From CAWDMC01 sp963803295 (GTDB taxonomy: Bacteria > Acidobacteriota > Terriglobia > UBA7540): 64,000 bases of DNA. The notes below the pieces were generated by a model that was given only the letters and a program-made list of their open reading frames with translations, searched no databases and had not been told where the DNA came from. The position numbers and the translations under genes are program-made. Within the stretch, counting starts at the first letter, position 1. Each line of letters opens with the position of its first letter. This document shows positions 19,361 through 27,750 of the stretch, one piece after another. Location: NCBI GenBank assembly GCA_963803295.1, contig CAWDMC010000028.1, forward strand, positions 434,001-498,000. The letters are read 5' to 3'.

Positions 19361-19792
19361 ATGACCAAAGCGATCCTCCTGCATGACCAGGAAGAACCGA
19401 TTAGCACCCTGAAACGCGCCCTTGAAAAGCAGTCCATCCGGACCATCCGCGCCCGGGGTTGTGCCGATGCCTTACGCATGCTCGATCAGGACGATCCCCC
19501 AATTCTGGTGTTCACGGACCTGACTGTATGCGACGGCTCTTGGGCAGACGCTCTACGCCTGACCCACCGCGCTATCAGACCCATGGACCTCATTGTGGTT
19601 TCGCGGTTGGTCGATATCCCGCTATACATAGCGGCAATGGAGAGTGGCGCCTTTGATTTTATGGTGCCCCCTTTCGAGGATGACGACGTCGTGTACGTGC
19701 TGAGACGTGCGCTGGACGACCTGGGGCGCCGGAACGACGCGCCAAAGTGGCTGGCCGCAAGCGCCGGAGTGCGGATCCGGCGTCGAACCTAA
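19361..19792 (+). CDS. Degenerate response-regulator receiver protein
   Basis: 143 residues with a CheY-like fold. The expected phosphoacceptor is present (LVFTDLTV, near residue 52), as is the switch Ser/Thr (LIVVSR). The conserved Lys of the usual 'KP' loop is replaced by Pro (MVPPFEDDD), and only part of the N-terminal acidic patch is present (LLHDQEEP). Phosphorylation chemistry is therefore doubtful; it may be a pseudo-receiver acting by binding. AAGGAGG precedes ATG 19361. An IS630 copy is inserted two bases after its stop codon, leaving the gene intact. Confidence 0.8.
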   Translation: MTKAILLHDQEEPISTLKRALEKQSIRTIRARGCADALRMLDQDDPPILVFTDLTVCDGSWADALRLTHRAIRPMDLIVVSRLVDIPLYIAAMESGAFDFMVPPFEDDDVVYVLRRALDDLGRRNDAPKWLAASAGVRIRRRT

Positions 19793-19806
19793 CTAAACAC
19801 AGCGTC

Positions 19807-20394
19807 TTAAGTAATTGCGCATAGTCGGCGCAGTGTGTTGTTGGGTTTTGCCCAATTGGTGAATTCGTTCTCAACGGCGACAGTGACTTCGTCCAATCTA
19901 GGGAAATAGCGATTATGCAGGCATCGTCGACGCGTGAGCTTCCACACACGCTCAATCGGATTCAACTCGGGACTGTAAGGGGGCAAGAAGTTCAGAGCGA
20001 AACGCTCCACGCTTTGCTCCCTCCATTCCCGGTGGAGTTGAGCGTGATGATATTTCGCATTGTCCGCAATCACCACCACCCGTCGTGCCGTGCGCGTGCT
20101 GGCTGCCCGCAAGTCTTTCAAGAATTGCCAACAAGTGACAGCGTTAAACTTGCCCCTCTCTTGCCGGAAGAAAAGGCGGCCATCACGCAAGCGGATGGCC
20201 CCGAAATAACCCATGCTCTTCCGGGTGGGATGAAGCAGCAGAACGGGATCCTTGGTTTCCGGCGGAACCCACATCCGGCAACGCGAGCCGTGTTGTTGAA
20301 AATGCACTTCATCCATAGCCCAGAGATCAACGGTGGGATCGAGGCTTAGCGCCTGGAGTTTTTTTATGCGTCTTCTGCTCTTCCGCATCGGCAT
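19807..20394 (-). CDS. IS630 transposase, OrfB (DDE catalytic part)
   Basis: Catalytic half of an IS630 transposase. It has the first acidic residue in LWAMDEVHFQQHG, the second in VVIADNAKYHHA and the last in PPYSPELNPIERVWK, forming the DDE triad. It overlaps OrfA by 68 bases and shares the A7 frameshift site, so it is probably translated as an OrfAB fusion. Its stop codon lies inside the left terminal repeat. Confidence 0.88.
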   Translation of the reverse strand: MPMRKSRRRIKKLQALSLDPTVDLWAMDEVHFQQHGSRCRMWVPPETKDPVLLLHPTRKSMGYFGAIRLRDGRLFFRQERGKFNAVTCWQFLKDLRAASTRTARRVVVIADNAKYHHAQLHREWREQSVERFALNFLPPYSPELNPIERVWKLTRRRCLHNRYFPRLDEVTVAVENEFTNWAKPNNTLRRLCAIT

Positions 20395-20851
20395 GGGCCA
20401 TCAGGGGGCGAGGCTTGCGCAACCGAAAACCCCGTTGCCGAAACAGACGCTGACATTGACGCACTCGCAAGCGGAGGTGGAAATGCTGTTCGATCCAGGC
20501 ACTTAGGCTTTTCCCATCCCAGATCGTGCCGCTCAAGCCGAGGTCGCGCGGGGTGCGGCGCAACGCCTGGTCCACTTCCTGCAGCTGTGCCTCGCTCAGC
20601 CGTTGGGGACGCCCCGAGCGCTGGCCTTCGACCAGCCCCGCCAGACCTTTCTGCTCAAAGCGCCGAACCCAATATTCGACCGATCGAGGTGCATCCCCCA
20701 GCAAGCGGCTGACCTCCGGACAGGTCATGCCCTGGGCCACCAGCAGCACTCCATGCAAGCGATGATCATAACGCGATTCTTCCGAACGCCGAATCTCGTC
20801 TTGCAGTCCGAGAACGATCGTCGCAGCATCGGCAACCTGAAGGGGTCTCAT
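20327..20851 (-). CDS. IS630 transposase, OrfA (DNA-binding part)
   Basis: 174-residue frame with two helix-turn-helix regions: VLLVAQGMTCPEVSRLLGDA followed by SVEYWVRRFEQKGLAGL, then a winged-helix 33-like part (SLSAWIEQHF). It recognises the element ends. Near its end the sequence AAAAAAA provides a slippery site, and a +1 (or -2) shift there joins it to OrfB to make full transposase. Start ATG 20851. Confidence 0.85.
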   Translation of the reverse strand: MRPLQVADAATIVLGLQDEIRRSEESRYDHRLHGVLLVAQGMTCPEVSRLLGDAPRSVEYWVRRFEQKGLAGLVEGQRSGRPQRLSEAQLQEVDQALRRTPRDLGLSGTIWDGKSLSAWIEQHFHLRLRVRQCQRLFRQRGFRLRKPRPLMAHADAEEQKTHKKTPGAKPRSHR

Positions 20852-20916
20852 GCATTCATGAGATCACAATTTTTAACCATGCGCAATTACTTATGACGCT
20901 GTGTTTAAATCGAAAT

Positions 20917-20970
20917 CGACTCGCCTATGCATTACGTTCAGTTCAGCTTCTCTTGAGAAACGGCGAGTCG
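20917..20970. repeat. Inverted repeat CGACTCGCC/GGCGAGTCG
   Basis: Perfect 9-bp inverted repeat with a 36-base spacer, immediately after the IS630 copy and 40 bases before a small membrane-protein gene. It could be an operator or the terminator of the gene interrupted from its downstream region by the IS. Confidence 0.35.
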
Positions 20971-21009
20971 TAGTACACCCGCCGCTGCAGGTGGGAGAAA
21001 AGGGATACC

Positions 21010-21153
21010 ATGTTCGCTACGATCGACGAGGAGATCGAGAAGCAAACCGATAAGAAGACTACCTACATGAAGGCCGGAATCTTCGTGGTTGCCATCGGCG
21101 TACTCTGCTTGATCATCTACTTCTGCTTCGCGTTCACGGGGCCGCACACCTGA
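21010..21153 (+). CDS. Small single-span membrane protein (47 aa)
   Basis: A short frame: a charged N-terminal helix (DEEIEKQTDKKTTYMK) followed by one membrane segment (AGIFVVAIGVLCLIIYFC) and a short tail. GGGAGAAAAGGG precedes the ATG by a few bases, supporting translation. The layout (acidic/basic helix, then one helix in the membrane, cytoplasmic N-terminus) is that of small accessory membrane peptides. No family recognised. Confidence 0.6.
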   Translation: MFATIDEEIEKQTDKKTTYMKAGIFVVAIGVLCLIIYFCFAFTGPHT

Positions 21154-21217
21154 CGACGGCGTGGTACCGATCCTGCGGGATTGAGCGACACTCGACGATT
21201 CCGGTTCTGGCGCGCTC

Positions 21218-22621
21218 TCAGCTTTCGGAGCTGCGGATCCCAAACTTCGCCAGCTTGTAACCGAGGTCGCTTCGAGAAAGGCCGAGGCGCCGTGCGGCCT
21301 CGGCCTGAGCTCCGTTGGTCGATTTCAGCGTCCTAAGGATAAGGTCTTTCTCCAGACCAGCCATGAAAGCTCGGAGATCGTCGACCTCCGGCAGGAGGTC
21401 CATCCATGAGCCCGGGACTCGCTCAACCCCTACTCCCCCTGATTCTGGCTGCCGCTCCCCAGATGGCAGAGGAAAGCCTTCCGGCCCGATCTGGGCCGTG
21501 TTTGAGAGAATCGAAGCTCGCTCAATCAGATTTCGCAACTCGCGCACATTTCCCGGAAAATCGTAATGCTGGAGTTTTTCAAGCGCTCCCGCACTGAGCT
21601 TGCGCCGCGGCAGCTTAAGCTCCAGCGCCACTTGTTCGAGAAAAAGCTCGCACAGGCCGGGAATGTCCTCCCGCCTCTCGCGTAGCGGGGCAATCGCAAT
21701 AGGCACCACTGCCAGCCGGTAAAAGAGGTCCTCTCGAAACAATCCTTCGCGCACACGCTGTCGCAGATCGCGATGCGTCGCCGTCAATAGCCGCACATCT
21801 ACCTTGCGCGGCTGATTCGTTCCGATGCGCACGACCTGGCCATCGGTCAGGACCCGCAAAAGCTTCGCCTGCGCCGCTGGCGACAGTTCCCCGATCTCGT
21901 CGAGGAACAAGGTTCCTTCGTGAGCGGCCTCGAAGAGCCCCTGCCGCGAGCGATCGGCCCCCGTAAATGCACCCTTTTCGTGACCAAAAAGTTCGCTTTC
22001 AAGCAATGTCTCTGTGAAGGCCGCACAATTTACGGCCACGAACGGTTTTGAGGCCCTTGGACTATTTTTGTGAATGGCGCGGGCCACCAGTTCCTTGCCT
22101 GTGCCCGTCTCGCCCGTGATCAGAACGGTCGCGCCAGTCGGAGCTACACGGGCGATCATCTCGCACACGATCCGCATCGCATCACTCGCCCCCAAGATAT
22201 CGGATGTCCCCTGAAGGCGCACCACGGTGCCCTTCAGCAGATCATTCTCGCGCAAGAGTTGAGTCCGTTCGACCGCGCGCCGGACCGTGGCGCGGACTAC
22301 TTCGGGCTGAAACGGTTTGGTGATGAAGTCAAACGCACCCTGACGCATGCTCTCAACCGCAAGTTCAACCGTGGCGAATGCCGTGATCAGAACGACCGAT
22401 AGCGCGGGGTCTGCTTCAATTGCCGCGGCCAGCACTTCCAGACCCTGCCCGTCGGGCATCTTCTGGTCCGTGAGGATCACGTCCAAGTCCCCGGCAAGAA
22501 TACATTTGCGAGCCTCCTTTACTCCTGCGCACTCGGTGACCGCGTGATGATCCTGGCGCAGGTTGAGCGCCAGAACCCGGCGCATGTGAGGCTCGTCATC
22601 CACAATCAAAATTCGGCCCAT
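21218..22621 (-). CDS. Sigma-54-dependent response regulator, NtrC family
   Basis: 467 residues in the classical order. The receiver (residues 1-120) has VDDE, phosphoacceptor LTDQKMP and TKPF. The AAA+ sigma-54 activator domain (~140-375) has Walker A GETGTGKE, the sigma-54-contacting GAFTGA loop, Walker B TLFLDEIGEL and arginine fingers in FREDLFYRL. The C-terminal Fis-type helix-turn-helix is AQAEAARRLGLSRSDLGYK. Start ATG 22621 with GGAG 4 bases upstream. It follows the kinase gene by 11 bases. Two TTGGAC/GTCCAA dyads nearby, each about 110 bases before a sigma-54-like promoter, are good candidates for its sites. Confidence 0.95.
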   Translation of the reverse strand: MGRILIVDDEPHMRRVLALNLRQDHHAVTECAGVKEARKCILAGDLDVILTDQKMPDGQGLEVLAAAIEADPALSVVLITAFATVELAVESMRQGAFDFITKPFQPEVVRATVRRAVERTQLLRENDLLKGTVVRLQGTSDILGASDAMRIVCEMIARVAPTGATVLITGETGTGKELVARAIHKNSPRASKPFVAVNCAAFTETLLESELFGHEKGAFTGADRSRQGLFEAAHEGTLFLDEIGELSPAAQAKLLRVLTDGQVVRIGTNQPRKVDVRLLTATHRDLRQRVREGLFREDLFYRLAVVPIAIAPLRERREDIPGLCELFLEQVALELKLPRRKLSAGALEKLQHYDFPGNVRELRNLIERASILSNTAQIGPEGFPLPSGERQPESGGVGVERVPGSWMDLLPEVDDLRAFMAGLEKDLILRTLKSTNGAQAEAARRLGLSRSDLGYKLAKFGIRSSES

Positions 22622-22632
22622 GGAACTCCGTT

Positions 22633-23994
22633 TCAGCTTGAGGCAGATCCCACTGGCGCCACCGGCAAGATTAAGGAGAAGCAGACTCGCCCTGGCTGGT
22701 TCGCAGATAGGAAGAGATCGCCGTTGTTAGCGCGCGCAATATTGCGAGCGATAGCAAGACCGAGACCCGTCCCTTTCGCTTTGGTGGTGAAGAAAGGCTC
22801 AAAGATCTGGGATGCCACCTCGGCAGGAATGGGGCCTGCTGTATCCTCAACATCGATCCGGATCGAACCATTGTTGCTTGAGACCGCACGGAGGGTGACG
22901 AAGCCGCCGGGAGCAGACGCCTCGACGGCGTTGATCACCAGGTTGATCAGAGCCTGCTGCACTTGCGCAGGATCGGCATTTGCCACCGGTTCACCAACCA
23001 CTGTCCCACTGACCGTCACGTCCCTCTGGCTCGAGCGAGGACGACAAACGTCGATAACGTAACCCAAGGTGTCACCGACCGAAGTCGGCACTCTTTCCGG
23101 CCCACGGGGCCGGGCGTAAGTCAGGAAGTCGGTGGTCAGGCTTTCCAGGCGGGCCGCTTCCTTGGCGGCGATCCCGAACATCTCCTCTCGTTCAGAAGCA
23201 TCCAGACCGCCTCGACTGGCGGTTGAAAGCGCGCTCGCAATGACGGCCACAGGGTTGCGAATCTCGTGCGCAATCGCGCTCGACAGGCGTCCCACCGCGG
23301 CCAATTTCTCCTCGAGCAGCAGCAACTCTTTCGTCCGGTTGAGCTCCTGCAGACTGTCCGACAGCCTGAGTTCTTTCTGGTGGAGCTGATTCACCAGCAG
23401 CCACACGAGGATTCCTACAACGGAGTAGATGAGCGAGATCGTTCCTGCCTCAAAGTATTCGCCTACGGGCGCCCGTGGATGGAGCCGGCCGTAGTCCCAA
23501 ACCCAGAAAAAGTTGATGAAATCTGCAAGGGCTACGACTCCCAGCGCGGGGATAAGCGGCAACCGAAATGCCGCTTGTAGGATCGGGACCACCATCACGA
23601 TGAAGTATTGGATGTCTTCCCGGTTGCTCAACAGCTCCAAGGCAAAAGCGAGCGAGAAGTTCATGGCAATGGAGGTTCCTGTCAGGACCATGATGCCGGC
23701 GGGCGTCAGGCGCTGCTTCCGCCCCTGCAACCAGACTAGTTCGGCGGCTTGGGCCACGAACGCTCCTGCCAGGATGGCGATAAGGGCTGGCGAGGGCACA
23801 CCCAAATGTGAGGAAAACAAGGTATGGATGAGAAGCAGGGTCGCCAGGACGAACAGATTAAGAATGACGAATACAGATTCCTGCTGCTTGAATGAATCGA
23901 GATCGAAGGTCAACAGCGTTGGCGCGGGGTAGATTCTGCGGAAGGGTTTCAAATTGACCTCTGGTCTCCGAAACACCCGTGTTGCAGAACGCAA
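22633..23994 (-). CDS. Membrane sensor histidine kinase
   Basis: About 453 residues. Residues ~40-200 hold about six membrane helices with no large extracytoplasmic domain. HisKA follows (AAVGRLSSAIAHEIRNPV, His phosphoacceptor), then the ATPase domain with N box NLVINAVEAS, G1 in DVEDTAGPIP, F box FEPFFTT and G2 KGTGLGLAIAR. It is the partner of the NtrC-type regulator 11 bases downstream. The start is uncertain: TTG at 23994 gives the longest frame and TTG at 23952 (with AGAGG upstream) is an alternative. Confidence 0.92.
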   Translation of the reverse strand: MRSATRVFRRPEVNLKPFRRIYPAPTLLTFDLDSFKQQESVFVILNLFVLATLLLIHTLFSSHLGVPSPALIAILAGAFVAQAAELVWLQGRKQRLTPAGIMVLTGTSIAMNFSLAFALELLSNREDIQYFIVMVVPILQAAFRLPLIPALGVVALADFINFFWVWDYGRLHPRAPVGEYFEAGTISLIYSVVGILVWLLVNQLHQKELRLSDSLQELNRTKELLLLEEKLAAVGRLSSAIAHEIRNPVAVIASALSTASRGGLDASEREEMFGIAAKEAARLESLTTDFLTYARPRGPERVPTSVGDTLGYVIDVCRPRSSQRDVTVSGTVVGEPVANADPAQVQQALINLVINAVEASAPGGFVTLRAVSSNNGSIRIDVEDTAGPIPAEVASQIFEPFFTTKAKGTGLGLAIARNIARANNGDLFLSANQPGRVCFSLILPVAPVGSASS

Positions 23995-24247
23995 CCGTTG
24001 GCCGCACAGAACAGAGTTAATAGATCTGCCGGGTTCTGCCTGACCGGCAGCTCTGGCTCTCGAGGACAGACATACGCGGGCAGTCTAGCAGAACCCAGAT
24101 AAACTCCCAAGTCCCAGTGCGACAACTGGCCTTCCCGGCGTGCAGTGCACAAACGGGAAAAGGCGCAAGCCAGTCGCCAAAGCCACGCGACTTCCAGCTC
24201 AGAGATTCTACGGACTAGCGGCAGCCCTTCTGACGGCTGTCAAAATG

Positions 24248-24276
24248 TTTGGACGTTCGAGCGTCGCTTGTCCAAA
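24248..24276. promoter_or_regulatory. Dyad TTTGGACG-N13-TGTCCAAA, putative activator site
   Basis: Inverted repeat with half-sites 21 bases apart, the same geometry as the dyad at 17626-17654, and like that one holding AGCGTC in its spacer. The centre is about 113 bases before the -12 element of a sigma-54-like promoter. The other parts of 23995-24489 show no gene. Confidence 0.6.
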
Positions 24277-24360
24277 ACTCAAGACATTGGAGAACCCAGG
24301 TGATTGTCTCATCGGAACGCGAGATGGCGTATTTTCAGTCAACTACAGGGTCTTTACCTT

Positions 24361-24376
24361 TGGAACGGTAGATGCA
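24361..24376 (+). promoter_or_regulatory. Sigma-54-like promoter of the gene at 24490
   Basis: TGGAACGGTAGATGCA has the GG-N10-GC spacing of -24/-12 promoters and shares TGGAAC..TGC with the promoter at 17737. It lies 114 bases before the start codon. Confidence 0.55.
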
Positions 24377-24489
24377 CTGCCAGGTTGCGTGCACGGTGAA
24401 ACGCAAGCTCGCCGTCACGCGCACCAACTTAACAAGCCTTGGCTTGGACGGTGGGCGCAATCTGAAAAAAGAACAGAGGTTACTAGAAC

Positions 24490-25050
24490 ATGAAGAGCTT
24501 CAAACGACTTGGTTTTCTGGCGGTCGCCACCTTGTTGATGGTGGGATCCATCGCGCTTTCGCCGGCCGCCCAGGCCGCGGCCATCGCAACCGAGAACTCC
24601 GGAGAGGTGGCCGAACTCCTCACCGATGCACGGAGGGCGGCTTTCCAGTTGGAACGTGACGCGATGGAGATGGAGACCTTCACACGGTCGCCGCGCCTGA
24701 GTTGGTACAGCCACACAGCCAAAATCACTCGGGTCAAGGACCACGTCAACAACGTTAGTAGATTGTTCACTAAGCTCGACGCAGCCCGGAGCACGGCTGC
24801 GCCGTGGCAGCAGCAGGCGATTGACCAGATTGAGCCCATATTGAAGCAACTGGTCACGAATACCACAGCAGCGATCGAGCACATTAACGAGAACCAGGGC
24901 AACCTCCATGACAGTAGCTACAAAGACTATCTCGTAGCGAACTATGAGGCGTCGACGGAATTGAGAGAACTCATCGCGGACTTCGTCGACTACGGGGAGG
25001 CCACCGAGAAAGTGCAGGCTCTCGACCAAAAGCTGTTCGCTGAACGATAA
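24490..25050 (+). CDS. Exported helical protein of unknown function
   Basis: 186 residues. A clear Sec signal peptide (LGFLAVATLLMVGSIALSPA, cleavage after AQA) is followed by a wholly helical mature part with long amphipathic stretches (QQQAIDQIEPILKQLVTNTT, then AAIEHINENQ). No cysteines or known motifs. It is preceded by a dyad and a sigma-54-like promoter matching those of the rubrerythrin gene, so the two may share regulation, possibly in an envelope stress response. A strong stem-loop follows the stop. Confidence 0.75.
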   Translation: MKSFKRLGFLAVATLLMVGSIALSPAAQAAAIATENSGEVAELLTDARRAAFQLERDAMEMETFTRSPRLSWYSHTAKITRVKDHVNNVSRLFTKLDAARSTAAPWQQQAIDQIEPILKQLVTNTTAAIEHINENQGNLHDSSYKDYLVANYEASTELRELIADFVDYGEATEKVQALDQKLFAER

Positions 25051-25068
25051 GTTGGCTTAGGGCTGAGC

Positions 25069-25108
25069 GTGAGGTAGCTGTTGATTATCGACGTCGACGC
25101 TACCTCAC
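25069..25108. terminator. Stem-loop after the exported helical protein gene
   Basis: Perfect 10-bp inverted repeat GTGAGGTAGC/GCTACCTCAC with a 20-base loop, 18 bases after the stop codon. It lacks a U-run, so it may work with Rho or protect the 3' end. Confidence 0.5.
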
Positions 25109-25287
25109 TGCCGGCTTTCGTTCTCCATCCCCTGGAATGATTGATGACACGCACAAGTACCTATATAGAGGCGATGCTGCTGGCTCTCGGTTATCCTGGC
25201 TGGAGAAACCATAAAGGCCTGATTACCGATATCCAGGAGCATCTGGACTAACGCGACCCTCGCTGCAGACCCGAGGCTAGTCAAGAG

Positions 25288-25950
25288 ATGAAGGGAATAA
25301 CCACAAAACGCAGCCCCTCGGGGGAAGACACCCGAACCGGCGGCGGCCAGCAGGTGGTTGACCGGGCTCTGGAACAAGACCTCTTAGCGCAAGCCAGGCA
25401 GGGAGGCGAAGAGGCCTTTACGGCCCTGTTTGAACTCTACAAGAGGCGCGTTTATGGGCTTTGCCTGCGCATGACCAACGACCCCGTCGAAGCCGAGGAC
25501 CTCTGTCAGGATGCCTTCCTCCTTTTCTTCCGCAAGATATCGAGCTTCCGGGGTGAATCCGCTCTTTCCACGTGGCTGCACCGGCTGGTGGTGAACGTGG
25601 TCCTGATGCATCTCCGGCGCAAGTCTGTCCCGCAGGTCCCGTTGGACACTGCTGACAGGGCAGGCGACAAAATGAAACGCCAATACGCGATGATCGACAC
25701 TCGGCTGACTTACACTGTGGATCGGCTTGCCTTGTCGCGTGCTATCGAGAAGCTGCCGCAAGGCTACCGGACGGTTTTTGTGCTCCACGATATTGAGGGC
25801 TACAAGCACAGCGAGATCGCCCAAATGGCGAACCGCTCCGAGGGTAATTGCAAGTCACAGCTCCACAAGGCACGATTGAAACTTCGCGTCTTTCTTTCCG
25901 CGCAGGGCAATGACGGGGATACTCGCACAATGGCCGCTAGTAGTCCATGA
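25288..25950 (+). CDS. ECF-type RNA polymerase sigma factor
   Basis: 220 residues. Region 2 is seen in FELYKRRVYGLCLRMTNDPV with EAEDLCQDAFLLFFRKIS and STWLHRLVVNVVLMHLRR. Region 4 is IEKLPQGYRTVFVLHDIEGY with HSEIAQMANRSEGNCKSQL. A ~30-residue polar N-terminal extension precedes region 2; translation may start later. No anti-sigma factor gene is adjacent, so control is unclear. Confidence 0.9.
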   Translation: MKGITTKRSPSGEDTRTGGGQQVVDRALEQDLLAQARQGGEEAFTALFELYKRRVYGLCLRMTNDPVEAEDLCQDAFLLFFRKISSFRGESALSTWLHRLVVNVVLMHLRRKSVPQVPLDTADRAGDKMKRQYAMIDTRLTYTVDRLALSRAIEKLPQGYRTVFVLHDIEGYKHSEIAQMANRSEGNCKSQLHKARLKLRVFLSAQGNDGDTRTMAASSP

Positions 25951-26180
25951 GCCACGCCGGGGGCATTAGGGAATCGAGAGGGCAACGCCATGGTCTGGAT
26001 CTGAAAGTGAGTGTCACCGAGTCCGAGGTGAGTCAATCGGCGATACGTAACACGGCGGGCATATCAAATAGGCAAAGTCACAGACCCGGACCCCGCAATC
26101 GGAAATGCGCATCGTGAGTTTCGACCTGAAGAGTTCCGGCATTGTAATTGTAAGCCAACGTTCTGTGAATGGAGGTTCAT

Positions 26181-26555
26181 ATGAAGAGGAGAGCGATTCG
26201 TCAGGTGTTGTTAACAGTGATGCTTGTCGGTGTTTCGGCGGCCATCACTCTGGCCAAAAATGTGCAAGTCTCCGACCCGGCGAGGCTTGGAAACGGTCCG
26301 GAACTGCAGCCGGGCACGTATCGTATCGAGCTAATCAATAACCAGGATGGCTCGGAATGCCTGTTCTACAAAGGGAGAAACCTGGTGGTACGGGTTCCTA
26401 CCAAGGTCATCCAAGAAGCCCAGAAGTCCCCGCACACTGCACTCCACTCGGAAATAATCGATAACGGGCGCGTGATAACCCAAATTCGGGTTGAGGGGTG
26501 GAAGGAGGCGCTATTGTTTGAGCGGCCAGCGGAGAAGACTGTAAGTGCTCAGTGA
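26181..26555 (+). CDS. Exported protein of unknown function
   Basis: About 124 residues with a Sec signal peptide (VLLTVMLVGVSAAITLAK). The mature part is strand-rich: GPELQPGTYRIELINNQDGS, then ECLFYKGRNLVVRVPTKV. This pattern, 'LxPGxYRVEL...V...V.V', recurs in small secreted acidobacterial proteins thought to have a beta-sandwich. ATG 26181 follows GGAGG with 5 bases between. A Rho-independent terminator follows. Confidence 0.75.
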   Translation: MKRRAIRQVLLTVMLVGVSAAITLAKNVQVSDPARLGNGPELQPGTYRIELINNQDGSECLFYKGRNLVVRVPTKVIQEAQKSPHTALHSEIIDNGRVITQIRVEGWKEALLFERPAEKTVSAQ

Positions 26556-26574
26556 GGGGCAAGTGCACCTCTGA

Positions 26575-26605
26575 GGGCAGCCTAAAAGTGGCTGCCCTTT
26601 CTTTG
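26575..26605 (+). terminator. Rho-independent terminator
   Basis: GGGCAGCC, 7-base loop, GGCTGCCC, then TTTCTTT, starting about 20 bases after the preceding stop codon. Confidence 0.85.
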
Positions 26606-26862
26606 CGGCGCCCTGGGATGCCAACGGGCCAATGGATTCTACTTTGTGAGAAGCCCTGCGGGCATTTGCCGCTCCCTACGATTGCGCCTCCTGACGTAAA
26701 GAGAGAGCTAAGAGGCACTGAACGAAAAATGATATCTGACCCTGAGGCACTGATTGCTCCGCTTTTAGCAGAAGGGCGGGCACATCAATGTCGTCGCTCG
26801 TGCCGCCCTCTTGGAGTTGAGCACAGTGGTACCGACGAGATTCCAATTCCTTAGGAGAGATT

Positions 26863-27138
26863 ATGCGGGCACTGATAAGGCGTTGGGCGCTGGTGGCCAC
26901 GGGTTGGTTTTTCGTTGTGCTTGGCATTGCCGGACTTTTTCTGCCAGTTCTCCAGGGTATTCTGCTCATTCTCATCGGTCTGTTGATCTTATCTTCCGAG
27001 TATGCATGGGCACAGCGATTGCTCACGAGAGTCAGACAGCGCCTCCCGACATTGGCCGAGAGCGCGCACACCGCTTCAGAATCCGCGCGGAACTGGCTGC
27101 ATCGTGGCCGGCACCGGTCGCAAGGGATGTCCCCTTGA
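26863..27138 (+). CDS. PGPGW-type small transmembrane protein
   Basis: 91 residues with two closely spaced hydrophobic helices (ALVATGWFFVVLGIAGLFLP, then GILLILIGLLILS) separated by a short turn, as in the PGPGW/TIGR02611-like family, followed by a basic helical tail (RLLTRVRQRLPTLAESAH). AGGAG lies 5 bases before the ATG. Function unknown. Followed after 130 bases by an HPF-type gene. Confidence 0.7.
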   Translation: MRALIRRWALVATGWFFVVLGIAGLFLPVLQGILLILIGLLILSSEYAWAQRLLTRVRQRLPTLAESAHTASESARNWLHRGRHRSQGMSP

Positions 27139-27270
27139 ACGTGGAGTCTGGGGCGTGGGCGCTCATCGGGGCCAGTGTGGGTCGAGCGTTCATAAATAGG
27201 CGCAGGGATCACGTGATATTCGCCCACCGCAATCAAGGCCAGCGTCCAAAGAATCGGATTGGAGGGAATA

Positions 27271-27696
27271 ATGCACATAGAGATTCGCGCCAAGGATTTC
27301 ACCTTGACGGATGGGATCCGCTCGCATATTGAACGTCGGCTCGGCTTTGCCCTGGACCGCTTTACCCCAATGGTTCGTTTCGTGCACATCTGGATCGGCG
27401 ACGTCAATGGTCCCAAACACGGGACGGACGACAAGTTCTGCCGCCTGGCAATTCAACTCAGGCATGGACGAGCAGTTCTGGAAAAGAGGGCGGCTGATTT
27501 GTATGTCGCGATCGATCGCGCGGCCCATGGGGTCAGCAAGAAGATTGCCCGCCAGCTGAAGCGGACTTACCGTCCCGTTTCACCTCGATTCAATGCCGAT
27601 AAGGTGATGTCTATAAGAACAGATCGTGACTTGGTTACTGTTAGGAGTGCCGGGGCAGGGGTTAGTACATTGTCAGAGGACCGGGTACGTCCTTAG
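27271..27696 (+). CDS. Ribosome hibernation/HPF-type sigma-54 modulation protein
   Basis: 141 residues of the HPF/RaiA (S30AE) family. The N-terminal domain runs MHIEIRAKDFTLTDGIRSHI, ERRLGFALDRF and VHIWIGDVNGPKHGTDD, ending with DLYVAIDRAAHGVSKKIARQ. It lacks the long-HPF C-terminal domain and instead has a short basic tail. Members bind the 30S subunit to silence ribosomes in stationary phase. ATG 27271 follows GGAGGG with a 4-base spacer. Confidence 0.88.
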   Translation: MHIEIRAKDFTLTDGIRSHIERRLGFALDRFTPMVRFVHIWIGDVNGPKHGTDDKFCRLAIQLRHGRAVLEKRAADLYVAIDRAAHGVSKKIARQLKRTYRPVSPRFNADKVMSIRTDRDLVTVRSAGAGVSTLSEDRVRP

Positions 27697-27703
27697 ACCC
27701 GTT

Positions 27704-27727
27704 GCGGCAGCTGCCCGCAACTGCCGC
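27704..27727. terminator. Stem-loop between convergent genes
   Basis: GCGGCAG, 10-base loop, CTGCCGC, just after the HPF-type gene and before the end of the opposing gene. No strong U-run; it may end transcription from both sides. Confidence 0.5.
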
Positions 27728-27750
27728 TTGCCGATTCTTCTTGCCGATTC

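Larger units (their letters stand above)
19796..20905 (-). mobile_element. IS630-family insertion sequence, complete
   Basis: 1110-bp element flanked by TA on both sides (19794-19795 and 20906-20907), the target duplication of IS630/Tc1-mariner elements. Terminal inverted repeats begin AACACAGCGTC and extend with one or two mismatches through TAAGTAATTGCGCAT. It encodes two overlapping minus-strand frames with an A7 run at their junction. It appears intact and recently inserted. Confidence 0.9.

Noticed and set aside
25144..25251. 35-codon frame MTRTSTYIEAMLL.. before the ECF sigma gene
   Set aside because: No ribosome site or similarity; too short to support.
26552..26854. 100-codon frame after the terminator
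   Set aside because: Begins inside the preceding gene's end and spans a terminator; sequence looks non-protein-like.
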